This document shows, piece by piece, positions 1 through 5,533 of a stretch of 10,614 bases of DNA (the stretch's first letter is position 1; every line of letters starts with the position of its first letter). Made by a program: the position numbers and the translations under genes. The notes beneath the pieces were generated by a model. That model was not told the origin of the DNA and searched no databases. It saw only the letters and a program-made list of their open reading frames with translations. Location: NCBI GenBank assembly GCA_964453215.1, contig CAYVRR010000067.1, positions 1 through 10,614 on the forward strand. Direction: 5' to 3'. The stretch comes from SABI01 sp964453215. GTDB lineage: Bacteria; Spirochaetota; Spirochaetia; Sphaerochaetales; Sphaerochaetaceae.

Positions 1-2
1 CC

Positions 3-935
3 TTGTATAGAAATAAGAAGATAAGTGGTTGTATCGGATGGTGTATGAGTGATTATCTTACTCACAAAGAGTTTGGCCCATCAGATAATGTGTGCTACCA
101 CGGAGTGAGTGATCAGTTTAGAATTCCAAAACTTGCCTCTTTTCTTTACTCATCTCAACAAGAAAATATTCCCATCCTCTCTATTAGTAGTAACTTTGCT
201 CTTGGCTCATATCCAGCCCACGCAACACCAAATATCTACATTTTTACGAACTGTGAACGGGTAAAGCTATATCTGAATGATGAAGAGGTTGGAGAGTATT
301 TTCCAGATAAGAAAAAGTTTGGTTCGCTCCCTCACCCTCCAATTATTATTAAAGATATTATTGGAAAAAGATTAGAAAAAAATGCCCTGTTTACTAAAAG
401 TGAAAAGAAGATGATAAAAACGATTCTTTTGTCATTGAATGCACATAAGATGAACCTCACCCTAAAGAGTAAGATTATGATGTTTTTTCTTATGAAGAAA
501 AGAGGATTAGAGTATAAAGATGCTTTAAAGTTAGTTGAAAAGTATCTATTTGGTTGGACTAAAGAGAACATGGTGTGGCGCATAGAAGGCATACAACACA
601 ATGTAGTGGTAAAAGAAGTAACGTATACAGAAGTAACCAAAAGAGTAATCAAGGCAAAAGCAGACGACTGTCATCTTCAACTAGGAGATACCTACGATGT
701 TACTCGAATTGTGGTGAGTGAAGTTGATCAGTATGACAATCCCCTTACCCTAAGTAATCTAGTTGTTACAGTAACAACTTCAACCCACCTATTGATTATT
801 GGTCCACCTCAGATAAGTCTTATTAGTGGAATAGCTGCTTTTTATGTGAAAACAAATAAGAAAAGGGGAAAAGCTAGGATAGACATTACAAGCGAAAGGG
901 GAAAAAAGGTGGAGATTCATATTGATATTTTATGA
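3..935 (+). CDS. Glycoside hydrolase family 2 (beta-galactosidase/glucuronidase type), C-terminal part, 5'-truncated by window edge
   Basis: This is the last ~310 codons of a secreted or cytosolic GH2-type glycosidase that would release sugars from beta-linked glycosides. The visible start is only the window edge, since the TTG at position 3 is internal to the gene. The opening segment (GCIGWCMSDYLTHKEFG, then YHGVSDQFRIPKLASFLYSSQ) matches the end of the GH2 TIM barrel, where family members read G-(A)F-x-W-C-M-x-D-Y-x-T-H. The next ~80 residues (YIFTNCERVKLYLNDEEVG, then SLPHPPIII) resemble the DUF4982-like beta-sandwich of this family. Residues ~215-310 (YDVTRIVVSEVDQYDNPLTL) match the GH2 C-terminal Ig-like domain. 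The catalytic glutamates lie upstream and cannot be checked. The middle (about residues 118-190) is rich in Lys and hydrophobic residues. The stop overlaps the convergent HAD gene by 6 nt. Family assignment is firm; substrate is unknown. Confidence 0.85.
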   Translation: MYRNKKISGCIGWCMSDYLTHKEFGPSDNVCYHGVSDQFRIPKLASFLYSSQQENIPILSISSNFALGSYPAHATPNIYIFTNCERVKLYLNDEEVGEYFPDKKKFGSLPHPPIIIKDIIGKRLEKNALFTKSEKKMIKTILLSLNAHKMNLTLKSKIMMFFLMKKRGLEYKDALKLVEKYLFGWTKENMVWRIEGIQHNVVVKEVTYTEVTKRVIKAKADDCHLQLGDTYDVTRIVVSEVDQYDNPLTLSNLVVTVTTSTHLLIIGPPQISLISGIAAFYVKTNKKRGKARIDITSERGKKVEIHIDIL

Positions 936-1670
936 AAAAAGGATAGGGTCATCCATCAGTTCATGAACTGATGGGTAGATAACATGTGCTAAGCGAGAAA
1001 GTTTCTTTTCATCCTTAGAACCTGTTAACACACCAACTCTATAGCCAGCTTTCCCCCTCTTTGCATACTGTAAATCCATTGTAGCATCTCCCACAACAGC
1101 AACTTCTTCTGGAAGAAGAGAAAATTCTTTACAAAAAGCAATAAAAGACTCAGGGTGAGGTTTCCTTTTAAAGTGATCATCATTTGTATAAATCATATCA
1201 ATGAAAGGAAGTAGCTGAAAGTGTTCTAAACACACCATAGTGCTATCTAAGTTATCACTTGTTGCAATTCCAATGCGGTATCCTTTGTTGTGTAGTTTTT
1301 CAAAAAGGGGCACTAACACATCTTCATCAGTGTGTGCAATGAGGGAAGCTTTGATATGATCTTTTCCTTCATAGTAACTATTTTCAAAAGCCTTTACTAA
1401 CTCTTTAAAGGAGAGGCGATGTTTTTTACTAAAGATGAAGATATTCAAAAGCATAAAGAACTTCCTGTGTTGAAAGATTAACCCTTCAGGATTCACCTTA
1501 TCTACACCTAAGCCAAGCATATGGAGCATTTCTCTTTCAAGCTCTTCATCACCAGAACGATCAAAGCTCGCTATAATGTGTTTAATCGTCGTTTTAAAGA
1601 CAGGAGACCAGATAGTGTAATAATCAAAGAGTGTTCCATCTTTATCGAAAATGATACCTTTATAACTCAT
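930..1670 (-). CDS. HAD-superfamily hydrolase (Gph/phosphoglycolate phosphatase-like)
   Basis: A 246-residue cytosolic haloacid-dehalogenase-type phosphatase, a usual length for the Gph/PGMB group with a helical C1 cap. All four motifs are visible. Motif I is DKDGT, with nucleophile Asp9 and acid/base Asp11. Motif II is the Thr137/Ser138 of IATSDN. Motif III is Lys170 in KRKPHPES. Motif IV is GDATMD, with Asp195 and Asp199 for Mg2+. The cap lies at about residues 16-105. The substrate cannot be read from sequence; a small phosphate ester such as phosphoglycolate or a sugar phosphate is the family default. The ATG at 1670 is the only sensible start because motif I begins 8 residues later. No Shine-Dalgarno sequence precedes it (upstream reads CTTACAAAT), and a -10-like element sits about 10-15 nt upstream, so the mRNA may be nearly leaderless. 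The 3' end overlaps the GH2 stop by 6 nt. Confidence 0.9.
   Translation of the reverse strand: MSYKGIIFDKDGTLFDYYTIWSPVFKTTIKHIIASFDRSGDEELEREMLHMLGLGVDKVNPEGLIFQHRKFFMLLNIFIFSKKHRLSFKELVKAFENSYYEGKDHIKASLIAHTDEDVLVPLFEKLHNKGYRIGIATSDNLDSTMVCLEHFQLLPFIDMIYTNDDHFKRKPHPESFIAFCKEFSLLPEEVAVVGDATMDLQYAKRGKAGYRVGVLTGSKDEKKLSRLAHVIYPSVHELMDDPILFS
953..974. repeat. Perfect 22-bp palindrome in the HAD 3' coding end, possible bidirectional 3'-end hairpin
   Basis: Arms CCATCAGTTCA and TGAACTGATGG are exact reverse complements with no spacer. As RNA they could form a 9-bp stem with a CATG loop. The element starts 18 nt after the GH2 stop and encodes HAD residues around PSVHELMD. Read on the minus strand, a run of six T follows 12 nt after the stem. 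Read on the plus strand, no T tract follows. It is therefore not a canonical intrinsic terminator in either direction, but it sits where a terminator or mRNA-protecting hairpin for both converging genes would be expected. The palindrome is directly visible; the role is inferred. Confidence 0.6.
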
Positions 1671-1679
1671 ATTTGTAAG

Positions 1680-1690
1680 AATGTATCATA
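1680..1690 (-). promoter_or_regulatory. Candidate -10 region of the HAD gene
   Basis: Read on the minus strand this is TATGATACATT. It holds TATGAT (one mismatch to TATAAT, 1690-1685) and an overlapping extended -10 TG-A-TACATT (1688-1680). No good -35 is visible. A start site 6-7 nt further on would leave a leader of only about 3-8 nt before the ATG at 1670, which fits the absence of a Shine-Dalgarno sequence. Confidence 0.45.
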
Positions 1691-1700
1691 GAGTGATACA
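1682..1700. repeat. Inverted repeat TGTATCA-N5-TGATACA between divergent genes
   Basis: Two exact 7-bp arms with a TAGAG spacer lie in the 93-bp gap between the divergent HAD and yaiI genes. Each arm is also the core of an outward-facing -10 element. The symmetry may simply come from two promoters placed back to back, or it may be a repressor site covering both. Confidence 0.6.
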
Positions 1701-1763
1701 ATTGACTATACATAAAGATCTTTTCTTGACCCATTGCCTCTATATTATGTATGGTGGAAAGTA

Positions 1764-2288
1764 ATGAAAGAAGAGTTAGACCACAGTATATATTCCCATG
1801 TTATCATCTTTGTAGATGCCGATTCTTGTCCAAAACCCCTACGAGCAATCATGTTAAAAGCTGTAGTAAAAAGAAAGATCCCAAGTGTTTTTGTTGCTGA
1901 CAGAGAATTGCCCGATGTGTTGAAAGTAGAAAAATCTCATAAAAAAGAGCCATTTCTCCTTAAAATGGTAGTAGTAGAGAAGGGGGATGATAGTGCAGAT
2001 GATGCCCTTGTTGAAATAGTGAGGCCAGGGTCCTTAGCTGTAACACGAGATGTGATTCTTGCAGATAGGTTGGCTCAAAAAGGAGTTACCGTCTTAGATG
2101 ATAGGGGAGGGGTCTATACAGCTGAAAATGTAAAAGAGAGATTATCAATAAGAAACATGATGAGTGAACTTCGTGAATATAATATGTATGTAGAAAAAAC
2201 AAAACCAATGGGGCCAAAAGAGGTTCAACTATTTGCGAATGCACTCGACAGAGAAATTACTAAAATTCAAAAAGCACAGAACCTATAA
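1764..2288 (+). CDS. yaiI: YaiI/YqxD family protein (DUF188, PIN/NYN-like fold)
   Basis: A cytosolic protein of 174 residues from the ATG at 1764. Family members are about 150 residues and begin just before the V-D-A-D-x-C-P motif, seen here at residues 17-23. Further family marks are the acidic GDDSADD (74-80), TRDVILADRL (94-103) and LDDRGGVYTAENV (111-123). The conserved acidic residues resemble the metal site of PIN/NYN-type nucleases, so an RNA-related nuclease role is plausible, but no function is established for this family. An in-frame TTG at 1734 would add ten residues unlike the family. The ATG is preferred because GGTGG (1753-1757) lies 6 nt upstream of it. The extra residues 130-174 are a modest C-terminal extension. 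It is probably co-transcribed with the LuxR-type gene 35 nt downstream. Confidence 0.88.
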   Translation: MKEELDHSIYSHVIIFVDADSCPKPLRAIMLKAVVKRKIPSVFVADRELPDVLKVEKSHKKEPFLLKMVVVEKGDDSADDALVEIVRPGSLAVTRDVILADRLAQKGVTVLDDRGGVYTAENVKERLSIRNMMSELREYNMYVEKTKPMGPKEVQLFANALDREITKIQKAQNL

Positions 2289-2323
2289 GAAGCAAAAAAG
2301 AGAAATAATCGGTATCTATTCAT

Positions 2324-2878
2324 GTGAACACCTACAAAGTTAGAATATTAGGATACCAAGCACCTCAAGTAGAAACCTTTCGCTATTGGTTTTTATCTCA
2401 CTTTCCCCATCAACATGATGTAAAGGTGATACACCTTACAAAAAATTCATCTCAGATAGGACATTTTCAAGGTATTACCCTTCTTATCTTGTTTCATGAA
2501 ACAGATATTATTGAAGCTACTTCTTTCTATAAAGAGAGCATCGAACACCCAATAATTATCTACCATGATTCATTAAAAGATAAGCTTAATCCCTTTAAAG
2601 GGGAAAAATATCCCCTTCACGAATGTATGAAATACCTTGAAAAGAAATTTCTTAATGCTTATGAGAGAATAGAGAGCGTTTCATTCACAAAAAGAGAAAA
2701 AGAAGTACTTGAACTCTTTGCCCAAGGGATGAGTGTGAAGGAAGTTGCCTACAACTTACAGATCTCTCCATATACAGTTGCAACACACCAACGAAGCTTA
2801 TACCTAAAAACAAAGAGCCACTCACTTCAACAACTCACCCTCTATGCCTCTATGGAGTACCAAAGGGGGGAGGACTAA
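2324..2878 (+). CDS. Orphan LuxR/GerE-type transcriptional regulator with a degenerate N-terminal domain
   Basis: A 184-residue DNA-binding protein. Residues ~122-176 form a LuxR/GerE helix-turn-helix: TKREKEVLELFAQGMSVKEVA, then NLQISPYTVATHQRSLYLKT, with the recognition helix at about 148-160. Residues ~4-115 alternate beta-like and helical stretches in the manner of a response-regulator receiver (strands VRIL, VKVIHL, LLILF, PIIIY). The usual features are missing: there is no acidic pair after strand 1, no Asp closing strand 3 (LLILFHET instead), and no clear switch Lys after strand 5. It therefore probably does not work by ordinary phosphorylation. The start is GTG at 2324; the overlapping ATG at 2322 hits TGA at once. 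No strong Shine-Dalgarno sequence is visible. There is no adjacent histidine kinase. The 3' end overlaps asnS by 4 nt, tail to tail. Targets are unknown; autoregulation of the yaiI promoter is a guess. Confidence 0.85.
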   Translation: MNTYKVRILGYQAPQVETFRYWFLSHFPHQHDVKVIHLTKNSSQIGHFQGITLLILFHETDIIEATSFYKESIEHPIIIYHDSLKDKLNPFKGEKYPLHECMKYLEKKFLNAYERIESVSFTKREKEVLELFAQGMSVKEVAYNLQISPYTVATHQRSLYLKTKSHSLQQLTLYASMEYQRGED

Positions 2879-4260
2879 AACTCAGCTTGATGAGCCGCAC
2901 GAGGGAACGGAATAACATCACGAATGTTTTGCATCCCTGTAATATATTGAATAGCCCGTTCAAAACCAAGACCAAAACCGGCGTGTTCAACTGACCCATA
3001 TTTCCTTAGCTCTAAGTACCACCAGTACTCCTGTGGATCTAACTTTAAATCAACCATCTTTTGATAGAGCACATCATGGCGACTTTCTCTCTCACTTCCA
3101 CCAATAATCTCACCCAGGCGTGGAACAAGGACATCCATTGCTCGAACAGTTTTTTCATCATCATTAAGTTTCATATAGAAAGCTTTAATATCTTTAGGAT
3201 AATCTTTTACAATAACTGGCCCTTTACACACAACCTCAGTTAAATACCTTTCATGCTCAGTTTGTAAATCAGTTCCCCAAGAAACAGGGTAATCAAACTT
3301 ATTGTTATTTACTGTGAGCTCTTTAATTGCATCTGTGTAACTCATGTGGGTAAATGGGGTAGATATAACTTGTTCTAAGACTTTATCAACCCCTTTTTCT
3401 ACAAAGCGGGAGAAGAAATCCATATCATCTTTACAATTTTTTAATATTGCAGAGAAAATGTACTTTAAGAACTCTTCAGCTATCTCCATATTTCCTTCTA
3501 AATCACAAAAGGCCATCTCTGGCTCAATCATCCAAAATTCACTCAAATGTCGTTTGGTGTTAGAGTTTTCAGCTCTGAAGGTGGGGCCAAATGTGTAGAT
3601 GTTCTTTAGGGCAAGGGCATAGGCCTCTCCCTGAAGCTGGCCACTGACGGTAAGGGATGCTTTTTTTCCAAAGAAATCTCGGGAGTAATCAATCTTATTA
3701 TCTTCAGTTTTAGGGGTGTTGAGTAGGTCGAGTGTCGTTACTTGAAACATTTGACCTGCCCCTTCAGCATCACTTGTACTCACTATAGGAGTGTGAACAT
3801 AGTAAAACCCTTTTTGGTGGAAATAGGAGTGAACAGCAAAGCTAAGTTCACTTCTTACCCGAGCTACTGCCCCTATAGTATTTGTTCGAGCCCGTAGGTG
3901 AGCAATTTCTCGTAAATATTCGAGTGAATGCCTCTTCTTTTGTAATGGATATGAGTCAACAGGAGATTCTCCGTGAACTGTAACATGAGAGGCAAGAAGT
4001 TCAACTGATTGAGAGCCAGGGCTTGGAACTAACTGGCCCGTCACAGTGACACTAGCACCTGTAGTTACTTTGTGTAACACATCGGGTGAATTGAAGTTTG
4101 TGTTATCTATAACAACCTGTAATGACGCTAAAGAAGAGCCATCATTTACTTCAAAGAAAGTAACATTTTTACTCTCTCTCTTAGTTCGAACCCATCCCTC
4201 TACAACGATCTCCTTCTCATCTGGAACAGATGAGAGTAATTGTGCTATTCTTATTGGCAT
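2875..4260 (-). CDS. asnS: Asparaginyl-tRNA synthetase
   Basis: A 461-residue cytosolic class IIb synthetase that charges tRNA-Asn with Asn using ATP. Length is normal (E. coli AsnRS is 466). Residues ~17-98 form the OB-fold anticodon-binding domain (VVEGWVRTKRESKNVTFFEVNDG). The catalytic core shows motif 2 at 224-250 (FGPTFRAENSNTKRHLSEF), where R-A-E-N-S-N-T marks AsnRS rather than AspRS. GGSERESR follows at 387-394. Motif 3 is HAGFGLGFERAI (426-437), and the C-terminus is IPFPRAAHQAEF, where PFPRxxxxAEF is typical of AsnRS. The ATG at 4260 has AGGAG 9 nt upstream (4270-4274 on this strand). It is transcribed alone, divergent from the operon at 4407, with a short leader that has no room for a T-box. 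A dedicated AsnRS means Asn-tRNA need not come only from the amidotransferase route. Confidence 0.97.
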   Translation of the reverse strand: MPIRIAQLLSSVPDEKEIVVEGWVRTKRESKNVTFFEVNDGSSLASLQVVIDNTNFNSPDVLHKVTTGASVTVTGQLVPSPGSQSVELLASHVTVHGESPVDSYPLQKKRHSLEYLREIAHLRARTNTIGAVARVRSELSFAVHSYFHQKGFYYVHTPIVSTSDAEGAGQMFQVTTLDLLNTPKTEDNKIDYSRDFFGKKASLTVSGQLQGEAYALALKNIYTFGPTFRAENSNTKRHLSEFWMIEPEMAFCDLEGNMEIAEEFLKYIFSAILKNCKDDMDFFSRFVEKGVDKVLEQVISTPFTHMSYTDAIKELTVNNNKFDYPVSWGTDLQTEHERYLTEVVCKGPVIVKDYPKDIKAFYMKLNDDEKTVRAMDVLVPRLGEIIGGSERESRHDVLYQKMVDLKLDPQEYWWYLELRKYGSVEHAGFGLGFERAIQYITGMQNIRDVIPFPRAAHQAEF

Positions 4261-4287
4261 ATTAAAGACTCCTATTAGAGAGTAAAA

Positions 4288-4316
4288 CTATTTCACACAA
4301 TGGTGAGGAATGTCAA
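4288..4316 (-). promoter_or_regulatory. Candidate asnS promoter
   Basis: On the minus strand a perfect -35 TTGACA occupies 4316-4311. A weak -10, AAATAG (4293-4288), follows at 17 nt. A TG in the spacer also allows an extended -10 with GAAATA. The predicted leader is roughly 20 nt. The -35 is convincing; the exact -10 is not. Confidence 0.5.
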
Positions 4317-4326
4317 CTGATACTTC

Positions 4327-4342
4327 ACAATAGGCCTATTGT
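4327..4342. repeat. Perfect 16-bp palindrome, possible operator between asnS and the downstream operon
   Basis: ACAATAGG followed directly by CCTATTGT is an exact palindrome with no spacer, so it cannot form a normal RNA hairpin without losing its centre. It fits a DNA site for a dimeric regulator better. It begins 10 bp upstream of the asnS -35 and lies upstream of the likely promoter for the gene at 4407, so one bound protein could affect both. The symmetry is directly visible; the function is inferred. Confidence 0.55.
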
Positions 4343-4355
4343 AGAGCCATACAAC

Positions 4356-4385
4356 TGGACGAGATGTGTTAATGAATAGTATAGT
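4356..4385 (+). promoter_or_regulatory. Weak candidate promoter for the six-gene operon
   Basis: TGGACG (4356-4361) and TATAGT (4380-4385) are separated by 18 nt, 21 nt before the ATG at 4407. A strong Shine-Dalgarno sequence, GGGGG (4398-4402), follows. The -35 matches poorly. A possible alternative is TG-A-TACTTC at 4318-4326, which would place the 16-bp palindrome at the transcript start. Confidence 0.35.
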
Positions 4386-4406
4386 AAGAGAAGAATTGGG
4401 GGAATT

Positions 4407-4745
4407 ATGTTTCAAATTATTGGAAATAAGAAATGTGTACTCACAAAAAAAGCTCTTCGCTACTGCAAAGAGAGAAATATACCTCACCAATTTGTCGACA
4501 CTACCTTAAGAGAGTTATCGAGTGGAGAGTGGGAGAAAATCTTCTCATCAATCGATAGTGAAACTCTTATTGACTCATCGAGCCAATACTATAAAAAGGC
4601 GGGCTATGATTGGCTTGAATATGATGCGAAAGAAGAGCTTATGAGCCATATTGAACTCCTTAAAACACCAATCATCAAGTATAAACACAAAGCAATTCTT
4701 TTAGAAACTGAAGATGACCTAGTCAAAATGGAATCTTTTTCATGA
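4407..4745 (+). CDS. ArsC/Spx/YffB-like thioredoxin-fold protein
   Basis: A 112-residue cytosolic protein of the ArsC-related glutaredoxin-like family. The N-terminus (FQIIGNKKCVLTKKALRYCKER) has the strand and active-site Cys (Cys10) followed by the helix typical of the family. NIPHQFVDTTLRELSSGEW is the second strand and the L-x-x-G-E-W element. LLKTPIIKYKHKAILL (84-99) is the conserved L-L-x-x-P-I segment with the cis-proline. Position 13 is Thr, so there is no CxxC redox pair as in Spx. Lys91 stands where arsenate reductases have an anion-binding Arg. A genuine arsenate reductase is therefore doubtful, and a YffB-like protein of unknown function is more likely. It heads the operon. Its TGA overlaps the next ATG (ATGA, 4742-4745), which implies translational coupling. 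Confidence 0.8.
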   Translation: MFQIIGNKKCVLTKKALRYCKERNIPHQFVDTTLRELSSGEWEKIFSSIDSETLIDSSSQYYKKAGYDWLEYDAKEELMSHIELLKTPIIKYKHKAILLETEDDLVKMESFS

Positions 4746-5533
4746 TACGTTATGCAGTATTAGGAAGTGGCTCTAACGGCAATAGTTATATCATCAACTA
4801 TAAAGGGAGCTCTATATTAATTGATGCGGGCTTCTCTTTAAAGCAGCTAAAGATGCGTATAGAGAGTGCGAATATAGACTTTTCTACGATTCGCGCCCTC
4901 TTTATTACCCATCTTCATCCAGATCATGCTCGTGGTGCTGGAGTCTTTGCAAGAAAAACTTCTCTCCCTGTTTACTTTCATCACTCAATAAATGAGAATA
5001 TAAAAGAATTTGCCTCCCTTGGTATTCCACAGGGGCAATCTCAATGTTTTCAAGTTGCTTCTCCCATACGTGTTGGAGATTTTACTATCACAAGTTTTTC
5101 AACCTCCCACGACAGTCCCCATTCAGTCGGATTTATGATTGAGGTTCAACAAAAACGCTTTTTACTATTAACAGACACTGGCCTTGTAGAAAAAGAGCTG
5201 CAGCATGTGGCATCCCTTTGCGATGTTCTTTTTATTGAAGCAAATTATGATGAACAGATGTTGCAACAAGGACCCTATCCATACTATCTAAAAAAGAGAA
5301 TTAGTGGGCCACTTGGCCACCTCTCTAATAGAGAAGCTGTCTCTTTTTTAAATAATATTAGGCAACATAGCCAACAGAGAGTCTATTTTTGCCATTTATC
5401 AAACACAAACAATCGAGTAGATCTCCTTCAAAACTTTATTAACAGTGAGCTCACCTGGAAAGGTGAACATACAATTTGTCAAAACGGAGATACATATTCA
5501 TCCCATCTTACCATACAAGAGGAAATATTATGA
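4742..5533 (+). CDS. walJ: YycJ/WalJ-type metallo-beta-lactamase-fold hydrolase
   Basis: A 263-residue cytosolic metal-dependent hydrolase, usual length for the YycJ/WalJ/VicX group. Metal ligands are visible: the H-x-H-x-D-H motif at 57-62 (THLHPDH), His123-Asp124 (TSHDSPHSVG), Asp145 in LLLTDTG, and His218 in YFCHLS. The N-terminal LGSGSNGNSYII, IEANYDEQML and the late LGHLSN are characteristic of this subfamily. The relatives are exonuclease-like proteins linked in Bacillota to the WalKR two-component locus. No walK or walR is present here, so the role is likely in DNA or RNA processing and not WalKR signalling (inference). It is translated by coupling from the preceding gene (ATGA overlap) and itself overlaps the next gene by ATGA at 5530-5533. 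An imperfectly placed hairpin (TCACCT-GGAA-AGGTGA, 5451-5466) lies near its 3' end. Confidence 0.9.
   Translation: MIRYAVLGSGSNGNSYIINYKGSSILIDAGFSLKQLKMRIESANIDFSTIRALFITHLHPDHARGAGVFARKTSLPVYFHHSINENIKEFASLGIPQGQSQCFQVASPIRVGDFTITSFSTSHDSPHSVGFMIEVQQKRFLLLTDTGLVEKELQHVASLCDVLFIEANYDEQMLQQGPYPYYLKKRISGPLGHLSNREAVSFLNNIRQHSQQRVYFCHLSNTNNRVDLLQNFINSELTWKGEHTICQNGDTYSSHLTIQEEIL

Larger units (their letters stand above)
1673..1702 (+). promoter_or_regulatory. Candidate promoter of the yaiI-luxR unit
   Basis: TTGTAA (1673-1678) and TACAAT (1697-1702) are separated by 18 nt. The -10 is extended by TG at 1694-1695, giving TGATACAAT. The identical nine bases recur at 10539-10547 ahead of the last gene in the window, which supports a promoter role. 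The predicted start near 1709 gives a leader of about 55 nt before the ATG at 1764. Confidence 0.5.

Noticed and set aside
332..652. 106-codon open frame on the minus strand within the GH2 gene
   Set aside because: Antisense to a clear family-matched coding region; hydrophobic low-complexity product and no domain pattern.
3061..3598. Plus-strand open frames at 3061-3243 and 3344-3598
   Set aside because: Both lie opposite conserved asnS coding sequence and their products show no family resemblance.
4046..4285. Plus-strand frame of 79 codons over the asnS start
   Set aside because: Shadow of the OB-fold coding region; no ribosome site and no recognisable motif.
4261..4406. Possible T-box or leader-peptide attenuator upstream of asnS
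   Set aside because: The -35 lies only ~50 nt from the start, the leader is ~20 nt, and no specifier, antiterminator or terminator is visible.
4293..4490. Minus-strand frame of 65 codons across the asnS promoter and ArsC-like start
   Set aside because: Covers the palindrome and promoters, has no Shine-Dalgarno sequence, and its product is unlike any known protein.
5445..5466. GTGAGCTCAC palindrome and overlapping TCACCT-GGAA-AGGTGA stem near the WalJ gene end
   Set aside because: Short stems inside coding sequence with no T tract and about 65 nt from the next start; could easily be chance.
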